From contig NC_089749.1 in assembly GCF_040412425.1 (NCBI RefSeq), forward strand, positions 39,133,070 through 39,197,069: 64,000 nt of DNA. The letters run 5' to 3'. Below, piece by piece: positions 53,772 to 64,000 of the stretch. This stretch comes from Macrobrachium rosenbergii (Eukaryota > Arthropoda > Malacostraca > Decapoda > Palaemonidae). The notes beneath the pieces are model-generated. The model worked only from the letters and a program-made list of their open reading frames with translations. It did no database searches and was not told where the DNA came from. The translations under genes and the position numbers were made by a program. Within the stretch, counting starts at the first letter, position 1, and the number at the start of each line of letters is the position of its first letter.

Positions 53772-56219
53772 ATCAATTATCATTTTTAAAATTCTCTTTA
53801 TTTTTTCGTTTTTACATATTTTATTAATTCTTCAAATTTTCATTTAGCATTTTTTCTATTTATCTATATTTTTGTATGTACTATTATCTGTTTTTATTTA
53901 TTATATATTTATAAATTTCTATTTATATTTCATTTGTTTTTATTATTTTCATACATTTTTCCTTAATTTATTTTTTACTTATTTTTCTTCTTTATCTCTT
54001 TTTATTTTTATTTAATTTTCATTTAATTTTTTCTTTTTATTATTTTATTTTGAATTATTTTATAATTATTTATATTCATATATTTTCATATATTTTGTAT
54101 TTAATTCTTTTAATTAATTTTTTCTCTATTTTTATATATTTTTGATTTATTTAAAAATTTTTGCTTATTTCTTATTTAATTTTTAATTTTGTTTCTATTT
54201 TTTTTTATTAAAGATTTTAATTTTATTCAGTTATGCTTATTTTTATTTAGCATTTTCTATTTATTTTTAATTTCTTTTTTACTTTAATTTACTTTTATTA
54301 TATTTACTTTACTTTTTTACTCTTATTTCTTTTTACTATTTTTTATTAATCATTTTTATATTTATTTATTTTATTGATTTGTAATTTTATTTGTTTTCTA
54401 ATATTATTTATTTTTGTGTACGATATTCATTTTATCTGTACTTCTATTTATTTTTGTTTATTTGTTTTTATATGTTTTGAATTATTTTTTCCTATTTTAT
54501 TTATTTATTTTGATTAATTTTTTATGTTTTTATTTTTATTAATTTTATTAATTTTTCCATCATTTTTCAATATTATATATTTTGAGTTATTTTAATGTTC
54601 TTATTTATTTTTATTTGTCTATGTATTTCTACCTTTTTATTTTTCAGTCCTACTTATTTGTAGTTATCTTTTCATTTTTTAATCTTTTTATTAACAGCTA
54701 TTTTTTAATTTTGTATCTTTTGGTTCTTTATTTTCTTTTATTTTGATTTTTATTTATTTTTATATTTTTATCTATTCTTATATATTTTTATTCATTTGTA
54801 GAGTATTTATTTTTATATTTTTCACTTTTTACCTAGTTTTGAAATTTTGCTGTTTAACTTGCTTTTATTCGTATTTAATTTTATTTATTTTTATTTCCAT
54901 TTATTTTCATGTTTTATTTTATTTCATTTGTTTTAATTTGTTTTTATTCTATTTTATTTTATTTTCTTTTTTTTTATCTATTTTTATATTTTTATTTTGA
55001 TTTTTTAAATTTTTCTTTCACTTTTTACTTTTCATTCTTATTTTAATTTACTTTTTATTTAAATTTATTCTTGCTTTTTTATTTTTAATTATTTTAGTGT
55101 TTGCTTATCTTTTATTTTAAATATTCTTTTATTTATTTTATTTAATTTGGTTTATTTCTATTTATTTTTATTTTGTAATTTTTATATTTTTCCGTTTAGT
55201 TGCTTAAAAATTAGTTTAGTATATTTTAAAAAATTATTTTGACATTTTTATTTATTTGTATAATTTTTGTTTCTGTTATTTTAATTTTTATTGATATCTA
55301 TTTTTTCAAATGTTATTAATTTTAGTCTTAATTATTTTTGTTTATTTGTTTATTTATTTTCATTTACTTTTTAAATTTATTTTTATTTTAGCTTTTTAAT
55401 TTTAGATTTTTATATTTTTATTCTTTTTTATTTTTCACATTTTTATGCATATTCAATTTAATTTTATTTAGTTATTTTTATTTTCTTTATTCATTATTTT
55501 TTATTTTACTATTATACTTACTATTTGTATTATACTTATTATTTGTTATTTTTATTCACTCTTTGTTTTCACATATTTTGTATCATTTTTAATTTTTTTT
55601 ATAATTTTATATATTTCTAATTATTTTTAATTAATATTTTTATTTACTTTTTTATTTTTTTTATTTTTCATTTACTGTAATTTTTTATTTAAATCATTTT
55701 TGTTTTATGTATTTTTGTTTTTTATTAATTTTTATTAATTTTAAATGTTTATAAATTAATTTTTTATTTATTTTTGTTTTATTCACTTATTGAGATAATT
55801 TTTAAATATGTTATTTTATTTCTTCTTTTACGATTTTAATTTATTTGGTTTGGTTTTTTATTCTAATTTTATATTTTTTTTGTTGATTTTTATCTCTTTT
55901 TATATTGAATTATTTGTTTGTTTTTATCTTATTTATTTTAATAGATTTGTATTCAGTTTTGCAAATTATGTGTTTTATCTTATTTATTTTAATAGATTTG
56001 TATTCAATTTTGCAAATTATGTTTTTTTTTTGTAATTTTTTTTCTAGTTTACTTCTAATTATTTTAATATATTTTTATTTTTGATAATTTTGCTTTATAT
56101 TTATTTATTTGTATCTTTTTTCAAATTCTATTTTCTTCTTTTCATATTTCTTTTTTAAAATCTCATTTAGGCTACTCCTATTTTTACTTACTTTTATATT
56201 TCTATTTTTGCCTGATTTA
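53772..56219 (+). repeat. T-rich low-complexity tract
   Basis: About 2.4 kb of degenerate TTTTA/TTTAT/TTTTTA-type words, almost devoid of C and G on the plus strand. Long frames of Phe/Tyr/Leu/Ile here are composition artefacts. No gene. Confidence 0.9.
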
Positions 56220-57660
56220 TACCAGAGCTGATAAGTACTGTATTCCAGTTGTGCGTTGGTTCTCCTTCTCTTACTATTCTTCATTACCATTTTGTCCATC
56301 AGGAGCTGGTCTTTTGTGCCCCTACACTTCCTTCTGCAGCCTTTCTGTTGGTGGGGATGGTGTTTGTAGCCTCTAGGTAGTTGTATAGCCTTTCGCTCAT
56401 GATATCTGTTGGTAACTTCCACATTATTGGTAGGCAGGTGAAAGGCCTGTAGCTACTTGCTATATTTTCCTTGTTCTTGTGTTTCTGTACTAAGGATGTT
56501 CTCCCTGTGGTCATCCATTTGGGCGCATGGTGGTTTGTGATACAATACTGGAGTAATTCTGCTATTGAAGTCTTTGAGCCAGTATCCAAGGACTTCATCG
56601 GGACCTGGGACTTTCCAATTGGGTATTTTCTTTGATTTGGTGTCTGACTGTGTCTGTCGTGATCTTGGTGAATCTTTGTTTTATTCAATCTTCTACCTTG
56701 ACATCCTGGAACCATGTTGCATGTTTGTTGTGTGACACTGGATTGCTCCATATGTTTTCCCAGAGTCTCTTACTTGGTTCAGCCCTTAGTTGGCTGTACA
56801 GTCTTGTCTGGTTGGTTCCGAAGAGTTTGTTCTGTTGGTATCCTTTATTCCTGTTCATGTGTTTAGTTTTTTTCTCCTGTATTTCTCGTTCAGTTCCTCT
56901 CTTGTTTTCTTGCTTCTTAGCTTCTTTTCTGCCATCTCATTCAGTTTACTCAAGTCAGATATCATCGACATGATTTGTTCTTCCAGGCGCTTTTTCCAAG
57001 GAGGTTGCTGTTTTGGTTTGTGTTGGGTTGGTCGTGGTGGTGGTGTTGGTGTTTGTATCCCCATGAGTTCTACTACTAGTCTCGCTCCTGCATATGCCAG
57101 GTTATTTGTTTCTGTGATACTGGTGGTGTGGATTAGTCTCATTTCATTAACTTCACTTGTTTTCTCCCTTATTTTCTTTGTGTTGTAGGCTTTCATGGAG
57201 GGTATCTTTGTTCTATCTATATGTGGCTTCATCCATTGCCTGATCTTTTCATTTCCTCGTGTGTCGTTGTTTGGTAGCTCATCATTCCTGTCATTTTCTG
57301 TGTCATCGCCTGTTTGTTCGTCTTCTTGTCCTTCGTTGATGGGTGTTATTTCTCTCTCCAGTGCCTCTCTTTCTGTTGTGGAGAGCCAGTTGTTTTTCTT
57401 TATACTTGGTCTGCCAGCCTCTGTTCTGTTTGAGGGGTGTTATTTCTCTCATCCCAGATATTGACCAGCCCTCTTTTGTATCCTCTTTCTGCCGGGGTGC
57501 TTCTGATGTAGCATCTCCATATTTCCTTATTTTCTTCTCTTTGCCTCTGTAGCCCCAGTCTCTGGATGACGACCTCCAGGTACCTGACCATCCTCCCCGT
57601 CAGTTGGGTTGTATACCTGGCTGCCAGAGGTTCCATTTACGTCGTTGTCGTTTCTTCTTT
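56220..57660 (-). pseudogene. LINE (non-LTR retrotransposon) fragment, RT N-terminal half
   Basis: On minus from about 57660: MERNERRNDND, a polar N-terminus, then RSKKTREELNEKYRRKK (57232-56855). KIPNWKVPGPDEVLGYWLK (about 56637-56580) begins the RT, and RTSLVQKHKNKENIASSYR and PFTCLPIMWKLPTDIM carry motifs 1 and 2. After a shift come GCRRKCRGTKDQLLMDK (56350 on) and KNSKRRRTNAQL. It runs into T-rich DNA before the catalytic Asp of motif A, so palm, thumb and any endonuclease after them are missing. Similar RTs occur widely in marine invertebrates; the clade is not decided. Confidence 0.7.
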
Positions 57661-57760
57661 CATTTCTTTCCATCATTGCTGAGTTTTTCTATTTTACCCA
57701 TCGGGAATAGGTACTCATTTACAGCTGAGTAGACTGAGGAATCAAAGCCGAGGTGAGAGG

Positions 57761-57833
57761 GGTCACCCATCCAGAGACTGACCAGCCCCAATGTTGCTTA
57801 ACCAGTCCAGCGATGAGCTAAACCACTGTGCCA
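57761..57833 (-). ncRNA. 5S-rRNA-like plus tRNA A-box-like segment
   Basis: Minus TGGCACAGTGG (57833-57823) fits the tRNA A box. Further on, GCAACATTGGGGCTGGTCAG and TCTGGATGGGTGACCCC follow the order of the 5S rRNA internal control region (element and C box, where 5S has TTGGATGGGAGACC). It lies about 100 bp before the LINE coding start. A pol III promoter or SINE head is inferred; it is not a full 5S gene. Confidence 0.5.
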
Positions 57834-57840
57834 CGCCTCC

Positions 57841-57841
<1 letters not shown>

Positions 57842-57922
<81 letters not shown>
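57842..57922 (+). repeat. (ATT)n microsatellite, 27 units
   Basis: Uninterrupted ATT run of 81 bp. Confidence 0.98.
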
Positions 57923-58640
57923 GAAATTTATAATAATAATATTATATGGTGCTAAATAATGATTAATTCGTACAACTAGGTTATAAAAATATATCAGTAA
58001 ACGTTAAACTAAAATCTGTCATAAAAAGTAAGGAAAACTCCCAAACATATTGCATTCAAATTGCAGTTCTTTTTAAACTTTATATTTGTTACATTCATTT
58101 TCCTATTTTTGGGCGATTTTTGAAATTGATTCTTGACTTAAATCTTGATTGTTTTTTTTATTATGAAATAAAAAATTCATATTTTCCATATGCTCAAAAA
58201 CCTCAAAATATGATATGATTTAATATTATAAAAAACCCGTAAAATCTAAATAAAACTGAAATAAGATTTGTGGGGTTTTCCCCTTTTTGAAGTTTTTTGA
58301 TGATTTATAGTTTTAACGTTTTTTTTTTAAGTTTTATTTATAAATTTTTATATTGTATTTTCTTTAGTTTATTTGTATCTATATTTTATTTTTATTTTCA
58401 TTTATATTATTTTTTTTATAAAAACTTTTATATTTTTATAAATTTTCATACTTTTCTTATTCATTTTATTCATTTTATTAATTTCTGTTTGTTTTAATTT
58501 TTTTATTGTTATTTATTAATATCTTTATTTTTCTCTACTTATATTTGTATCTGCTTTTCTTTACTTTATTTATCTATTATTTTAGTTATGTTTTTATTTT
58601 AGTTTATATTCTTTATTTTCATTTTACTTTCATTATTTTA

Positions 58641-58714
<74 letters not shown>

Positions 58715-59480
58715 CACATATCTTATTATTTTATTTATCATATTTTTTCTTTTCTTAAAATTTTCTTTTTTATGTATTTTGATCCATCTTTCTTTACTTA
58801 ATTTTATTCCTTTTGATTTATTTGTACTTTTATGTATTTTTATATTTATTTATTTCAGCTTTTTAATTTTTGTCTATATATTTTGAATCAATTTTTAATT
58901 TATTTTCCTTTTTTATTCTCATTTATCTATTATCTTTATTTATTTTACATTTATTTATAATTTCTTATTTTTATCTTTTTTCTTTATTAATTCTTCTTTT
59001 TTATTTATATTTTGTTGTACTTTATTTTTATTTATTTTTTCCTTTTTATTTTTCTATTTTCCTTAATTTTATTTCTATTAGTTTTATTTTTCGTATTTAT
59101 GTTTATTTATTAAAGTTTTATATTTTTTTTATTTTTTAAAGAGTTTTGAAAAGAAAATTTCATTTTTATCTATTTCTATTTATGTTTATGTATTTCTATT
59201 TATGTTTTGTTTGTCTTGAATATTTTATATTTTTTGTGTGTCCCATAAAATTCTTATAAAAAATATATGGTAAAACGTTGAAAATATATTAGAATTCCTT
59301 TGACTATAATTGAGTGAAATTTAAATTGACAATCAAAATAGGGTTTTCAAAAGAGTACAAAGTTATTTCATCTCTCTTTTTCTCATTTTAATGTTTTAAG
59401 TTTCATATTAGTTTATTTTTTCTTGATTGTGTTTTTTTTTTTTATTCTACTTAATTTATTTTACTTCCATTTTTTTGGTT
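57923..59480 (+). repeat. second T-rich low-complexity tract
   Basis: The same word composition as 53772-56219, with two less extreme patches (about 57925-58260 and 59220-59400). No gene. Confidence 0.85.
58645..58712. repeat. (TA)n microsatellite
   Basis: About 34 TA units, followed by CATACACATA. Confidence 0.95.
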
Positions 59481-59628
59481 TGCTATTATTTTTTCTATTT
59501 TATCATTTTGTTATGTTTTTGTATTTGCTTATATCTTAACTGCATACATTTTAGTTCAACCACATTTGTAATATGAATTGTATTTGTATGACATAAATGA
59601 AAAAATGATAAATAATTCAAAACAACAA

Positions 59629-59826
59629 CAGCAGCAATAATAATAATAATAATAATAGTAATCATCATCATCATCATAATAATAATTATAATTATAATAA
59701 TTACAATTATATCATTATAATTATAATAATTATAATTATAATTATTATAATTATAATAATTATAATTATAATTAATTATAATTATAATAATTATAATTAT
59801 AATAATTATAATTATAATATAATTTG
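59629..59826. repeat. compound AAT/ATC/AATTAT microsatellite
   Basis: AAT units, then ATC, then AATTATAATTATAAT-type palindromic words. Translations of this stretch are spurious. Confidence 0.95.
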
Positions 59827-60956
59827 GCAGCAGACCCTCTTTTAAACAGGTTCTATTGAATATTATTGCTGCTTCAGTTGCATTTATTTTGTAGAAGATT
59901 TTTCCTATTTTCCTTATTACGGACTTCTCTTCATTGGAGGTGCGTGCTAACAGCTCGCCTATATCTGTCATTTGTTATGAACCCTTTTCTGTGGGGCATT
60001 CAGATTCTTTTTTTTAAGGAAAAACAGTATGGGGACTGGAGTGAACTGATGAACTGCAACAACCAAAAGGGGAAGGAGCCAAAGAAAATACTTCAGTGCC
60101 TTAAACTTAATTTATTTACATTATATGTTACATTATATACAAATGAATTCAGGTTCTTGGAAAGCACACAGCGAAACATCATAGATTAATGGTCATAAAA
60201 CAGTAAATCAGAAAATTAAAAAAATACTAACAGCAGCAGCGTAAATATTAATAATTCAGTAGCAATAAAATGAATCATAACCCGAGCTACACCTGCTCTC
60301 ATAACAATAATCTTAACAATAATAAACCAGAGTTACATATTGCTTAATAATAATAATATGACAATCCACAATATGACATAATCCACAAGAGCCTTTTGCT
60401 CAAACAACAGTAATAAAGATAAAAATACCAAAAGAGCCATTTGCTCAACCAGCAGCAATAATAAAAAAACACTGTACATGACAACGAAATGCAATAATGA
60501 TAAACCATAAATAAATGGAGTTTTACAATGAGTGCCACCATCAAACAGAAAACCTCGAGGACGACCATCGAACACCGCTGAATTATCGCCGATCCACCAC
60601 CGAATTATCACCTCAGCGCCGACACAACAGCTAACCCGCTGTCCTGAAGAAATCCTCTTCAATATTGGTGACCATGCTCCGGTCACGACCTCCTCCTCGA
60701 TAACTTGAATTGACGTGCTCCCTTGGTAACGAATACCTGCCGTATGCAGTCCATCAATGAGGTGACACTCCAAAAGTCGTTGCTGTCATCACCAACACCC
60801 TGGTGCTCTTTCCAAAACTGTTGTTGCTGCCATCACCATCAACAAGGTGACCCTCAGAAACTGCTGCTGATGTGTTCTCGACAAACTATTGTCGAGAACC
60901 TGCCGATCTGCTTTCCAAGACCTGACTAACGCTGCTCTTTTTCAGCGAGGCCGACG
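59827..60956. other. no supported gene; possible Penelope leader fragment
   Basis: Minus 59971-59830 reads MTDIGELLARTSNEEKSVIR and AAIIFNRTCLKEGLLPNY. This weakly resembles an N-terminal region of Penelope elements. 60390-60470 contains two imperfect ~55-bp repeats with GAGCCATTTGCTCAA-type words. A hairpin lies at 60874-60899. Confidence 0.3.
60874..60899. repeat. perfect 11-bp stem, 4-nt loop hairpin
   Basis: GTTCTCGACAA, ACTA, TTGTCGAGAAC. No T run follows, so it does not look like a terminator. Confidence 0.8.
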
Positions 60957-61131
60957 TTATCTCACCAAACTGATGAAAAACTGAAAGAAGGAGAAACAGG
61001 GAAACATCCCCGAGAAGATTGTTTCAATAAAATTACTACCAAACGTAACACATTTCATGGGGAAAAGTAAAAAATCTGGATTCTGCTTCTTTATATATTC
61101 TATACAGTTAGTTCTATACAATTGTTGCCGC

Positions 61132-61164
61132 GACGTTTCGACAGACTCTTCTGTCATTCTCCAG
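61132..61164 (-). ncRNA. hammerhead-ribozyme-like motif
   Basis: Minus, 5' to 3': CTGGAGA, AT, GACAGA-AGAG-TCTGTC (perfect 6-bp stem II, 4-nt loop), GAAAC, GTC. The hammerhead core is CTGANGA...GAAA, so the only core mismatch is A to G at the fourth position. GAAACGTC is the minimal stem III of Penelope-type hammerheads. Stem I pairing is poor. Penelope elements are known to carry such ribozymes in their terminal repeats. Confidence 0.5.
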
Positions 61165-61281
61165 CAGGAGCTAGTAGAGGACTGCAGATTGCATAGGTCC
61201 TTCTGAATTTATATGCGGGCTTCAGCAGATTGGGGGGGCGGTCATGGACGGCGAATTCTGATTGGTTGCAGTCGGCGAACT

Positions 61282-61868
61282 TCAAGCCAAATTTCTGCGG
61301 CGAAGCTCGATCCTAACAGATCTTCGCAACCTGGGAATATCACTCATTCCAGCGTTCCCATTTGCCTGCCGTTGCGTGATGTCATGCCGACTGACATCAT
61401 CGGTAGTTTGGCTGCTATTGGGCGGAGGATGAATGATGTCATTATTTACTCTTTCTGTCGTAGTCGGGGAGTTGTCTCGAAGGGCGCCTCGCTCATCAGG
61501 GGCGTCTCCATTCTCAGGGTTGTCATTTTCAGGTATTCGTTGGATTTGGTGGGTGTTCTGCATTACTCTTCTCAAATTTGTGGGTAGGAGCGATGCCTCC
61601 TGTGTCATATTCATTGTTGGTTTTCTCTCGGCAATGAGGAGCGCCTCTACCAGGCACAGACGTGGAGGGTCTGTGGCTCTCCCTATTATACTTATATTTT
61701 GTATAATACTGTCACGGGAGATGGCAATATTGTGGGTAGCACGGGCGTGGTGCATGATGGCACCCTCCTGGGCGTGGCAGGAGGTCCATTTTGACAGACG
61801 CATCGTGGTCATTCCAATATAAGCACCGGGGCATCCTCGGACAGGACATACAAATTGGTAGACCATGT
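61282..61868 (-). pseudogene. Penelope GIY-YIG endonuclease and tail
   Basis: VYQFVCPVRGCPGAYIGMTT (61863 on) has the CX3-4C pair and the YIG half of GIY-YIG. Then come MRLSKWTSCHAQEGAIMHH (the family has an Arg in LSxR; here LSKW) and ARATHNIAI. A linker RPTMNMTQ and a hydrophilic tail end at RRRNLA (61282). The domain nicks target DNA to prime reverse transcription. It is joined to RT through a frame change near 61868. The weakly matching catalytic Arg position suggests reduced or no activity. Confidence 0.8.
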
Positions 61869-62940
61869 TCTTCTGCTTGAGGGGTTATTCTTCATTACGA
61901 GATCACTGGTGCGGTGGTTCTTATAATAAATTACAAGATTTATTTTCTTACTGTCTTCGGTTGGGGTGATGTTTACCATGACGATTTTCTTCGTGGAGCT
62001 CTTGTCCTCACGGTACTGGGGATGCATCCAGGCCTTATAATATATCTTGATGTCATCTTGGGGGGCAGGTTGTGCACTCTCACCGTTGTACCATTTTTCC
62101 AGGCCAGTTCGAATTTCTTTGTTGACAAGTTTGTTGGTGAAACCATTATTCACCAACATTTGTGGAGCACGTTCGAATTCCTTGTTAGTGTCCTGCCAGG
62201 TGGAGCAGTGGGAGAGGGCCCTTTTAATGAAGGTCCTGACCATCGTATTCTTAAACCTAGCAGGGCACTCGCTATCTCTGTTCAAGCGAAGTCCCAAATT
62301 GGTGGATTTTGTGTAGACTGATGTCTTCAAGTTCCGTTCCGTCTTTGTGACCATAACGTCGAGGAAGGGGAACCAGTCGTATGTGCTGAACTCGACAGTG
62401 CAGTTCAGCACACTACATTGCTGGAAGGTCAGACGAAGGTCTTCAACCTCCTCCTCGTTGTCTGCTTGAACGAAGACGTCATCGATATATTGGGCATATT
62501 TCTTCATGGGCTGGATTCTCTTGAAGACACGTTCTTCTACAGTGCCCATGTAAAAATTTGCAAAGAGGGTGCCCAATGGAGAGCCCATCGCAACGCCATC
62601 CTTCTGTCTATACATGTGCCCTCTGTGCATAGTGAAAGGCGCCATCTTCGTACAGATCTCCAGCAGAGCCTTTAGGGAACCTTCTGGGATGTTCAGTGGG
62701 GTCATTGTCGGGTCTCTGTAGACTTTGCTCATGATAATGTGGATGGTTTCATCCACAGATACGTTGGTGAATATTCTCTCTACGTTCAGAGAGGCGATGG
62801 TCCCTGCACCCAGGGAGTCTCGGATGACTTCGAGGAATTCCACAGAGGACTTCAGGCTATAACTGCTCGGGATGTAGGAGGTCAAGATATGATTTAGTCG
62901 TTTGGTGAGGGCATAGGCCGGGGCAGGTGTTTGGCTGATG
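61809..62940 (-). pseudogene. Penelope reverse transcriptase palm
   Basis: A 358-codon frame (62885-61809). Motif A reads IASLNVERIFTNVSVDETI, where the family has Asp after SL; codon 62786-62784 is AAC (Asn34). Further motifs are MYRQKDGVAMGSPLGTLFAN and the catalytic YAQYIDDVFV (Asp135/136), then STYDWFPFLDVMVTK and GLRLNRDSECPARF (thumb). The N-terminal frame (63525) is lost near 62970, where a 2-bp deletion is evident against the plus-strand copy (63935 region). The Asn in motif A would by itself abolish polymerisation. Confidence 0.85.
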
Positions 62941-63646
62941 ATCGGGCGGAGGGGGTTGCCAGCCTTGTGTCATGACATTCCCATACAGGTAACCAAGGTC
63001 GAAGTCAACCTGCGATGGGGGAAGATGGACAGCATTGCTGGCAGCATTCACAGTGCTGATGATCTTATTAGCTTCCCTCTTGATGTCTTCGGTGGGGTTC
63101 CTCGTCAGCCTCTCGAATTTTGTTGTGTCCGACAGGATGGCATCCAATTTGTCGAAATACTCCTCAATGCGTATAAGGACGAAAGCTGCTGTCTTGTCAG
63201 CGCGACGTACAGTGATGCCTTCATTTTCCTTCAGCTCCATCGCAGCTTTCCTCATCTCACGGGTGCAGATTCCATTGTCGTAGGACCCTCTCTCCGTGAG
63301 GGCTTCTGCTAACAGGAGCGGTTGGAGGGCTTTGGAAGTTCTAATGGTGCCTCGGGATTCTAATTGTTGTATAGATTCTAGCATAATTTCTATTTCCAAC
63401 CTCTTCTCATGGTTCTTTGGCCTCGTAATAAAGTGGCAGTTCTTCCCCGAATTCAGCAAAGCGTCTTGATCCGGGGAGGGCTGGAAATCTGTCAAATTGA
63501 TGTAGCGTTTTTGCTGCTGCGGCACTCATAACTCACCGCCGTTGAGGGCTGTGAGTTTGCGCATGACGCCCTTCATGCGTTGGGTCATATCATCCTCTCG
63601 AAGGCGGTTGAGACAGGCCAAGACGACTTCTTCAGTATTCATCATC
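62941..63646 (-). pseudogene. Penelope N-terminal region and RT fingers
   Basis: From about 63646: TEEVVLACLNRLREDDMTQR, then a TGA before QQQKRYINLTDFQPSPDQDA (63517 on). The RT N-terminus has GITVRRADKTAAFVLIRIEE (about residues 103-122), typical of Penelope: a Lys-Asp-like pair next to the nucleotide pocket. FDLGYLYGNV then leads to the frame change. Upstream of 63646, readable coding DNA (ETDQEDDHIDNERV) continues to the inverted junction at 63783. Confidence 0.8.
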
Positions 63647-63782
63647 GGGTGGGGACACGTTCGTTATCAATGTGGTCATCTTCTTGGTCGGTCTCAATCA
63701 GGTTGTCGTCATTCATGGGAACTAAGTATTGCGAGGGACCAGGTGGTTCTGCTTCGGGTGCTCCATCTCCTCCGTTGGTGAG

Positions 63783-64000
63783 TCGAGAGGCTGACGAGGA
63801 ACCCCACTACGTCAAGAGAGAAGCTAATAAGACCATCAGCACTGTGAATGCTGCCAGCGATGCTGTCCATCTTCCCCCCATCGCAGGTGACTTCGACCTT
63901 GGTTACCTGTATGGGAATGTCAAGACACACAAGGCTGGCAACCCCCTCCACCTGATCATCAGCCAAACACCTGCCCGGACCTACGCCCTCGCCAAACGAC
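63783..64000 (+). pseudogene. second Penelope-like element, plus strand, cut by the window
   Basis: An open frame from about 63794 to the window end reads EANKTISTVNAASDAVHL, then DFDLGYLYGNVKTHKAGNP and ISQTPARTYALAKR. It matches minus-copy DNA at about 62920-63116 in inverse orientation. It enters mid-gene, so its 5' end is lost at the junction. It retains the KTHKAG stretch that is frameshifted in the minus copy and may be more intact beyond 64000. Confidence 0.8.

Larger units (their letters stand above)
60957..63782 (-). mobile_element. Penelope-like element with GIY-YIG domain
   Basis: On minus: N-terminal region, RT, GIY-YIG endonuclease, then a 3' region with a hammerhead-like motif. 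RT followed by GIY-YIG defines endonuclease-bearing Penelope elements. It ends at 63782 against an inverted second copy. The 3' limit (about 60957) is approximate. Confidence 0.85.

Noticed and set aside
54743..55000. Long Phe/Tyr/Ile frames in the T-rich tract
   Set aside because: They consist only of codons made of T and A in low-complexity DNA; no domain, start context or conservation can be argued.
57761..57815. 5S rRNA gene
   Set aside because: Only the internal control region resembles 5S; the flanking parts do not.
59495..59971. Single 158-codon protein
   Set aside because: The middle is translated microsatellite; only the first ~50 residues might be a Penelope remnant.

Overview
The window is eukaryotic and consists almost entirely of transposable elements. 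I could not recognise a single host gene. The mixture seen here suggests an arthropod, most likely a decapod crustacean: a DIRS1-like element, Gypsy and BEL/Pao LTR elements, PIF/Harbinger, Tc1/mariner, a Penelope-like element with a GIY-YIG domain, a tRNA-related SINE, and kilobases of T-rich low-complexity DNA. That placement is inference; nothing in the window names a species.

Layout. 1-7325 (minus): a DIRS-like element whose left terminus lies off-window, with inverted terminal repeats, an internal complementary region and decayed gag, RT, RNase H and tyrosine recombinase. Its RNase H is split by a 352-bp pogo/Tigger-like MITE. 7326-8360: fragments of a second DIRS copy. 8361-10100: no supported gene. 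10206-11291 (minus): a Tc1/mariner transposase relic. 11455-12805 (plus): the 5' end of a Gypsy-type element, cut off by Gypsy-1 (12806-17749, plus). Gypsy-2 (17750-26004, minus) abuts it, and its 5' LTR is split by a PIF/Harbinger element (22251-25857, TTA target duplication). BEL-1 (26284-33724, plus) has both LTRs and a CTAA duplication. BEL-2 (about 34141-40847, plus) is broken by a foldback element carrying a SINE and by a minisatellite. Gypsy-3 (40848-44031, plus) has both LTRs but has lost RT and RNase H. BEL-3 (minus, from 44032) has its 5' LTR split by Gypsy-4 (48360-53344, minus, AACT duplication). 53737-59826: T-rich and microsatellite DNA around a LINE fragment with a 5S-rRNA-like, pol III-like segment upstream of it. 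60957-63782 (minus): a Penelope-like element with a hammerhead-like motif, joined head-on to a plus-strand Penelope copy that runs off the window at 64000.

No element here has all its reading frames intact. The longest open stretches are the Gypsy-2 integrase (460 codons), the Gypsy-1 protease-RT frame (406), the Penelope RT (358) and the Gypsy-3 integrase (235, all catalytic residues visible). Clean nesting is shown for three insertions: the MITE in DIRS (TA), Harbinger in the Gypsy-2 LTR (TTA) and Gypsy-4 in the BEL-3 LTR (AACT). Two other junctions, at the edges of Gypsy-2 and Gypsy-3, lack target duplications and join sequences that do not continue one another. This points to recombination, deletion or assembly joins.

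I found no convincing previously undescribed cellular system. The observations most worth following are the DIRS ITR/internal-complement geometry, the triplicated leader motif shared by Gypsy-3 and Gypsy-4, the tRNA-A-box/5S-like segment ahead of the LINE, the hammerhead-like motif and inverted pair of the Penelope elements, and the junctions without target duplications.
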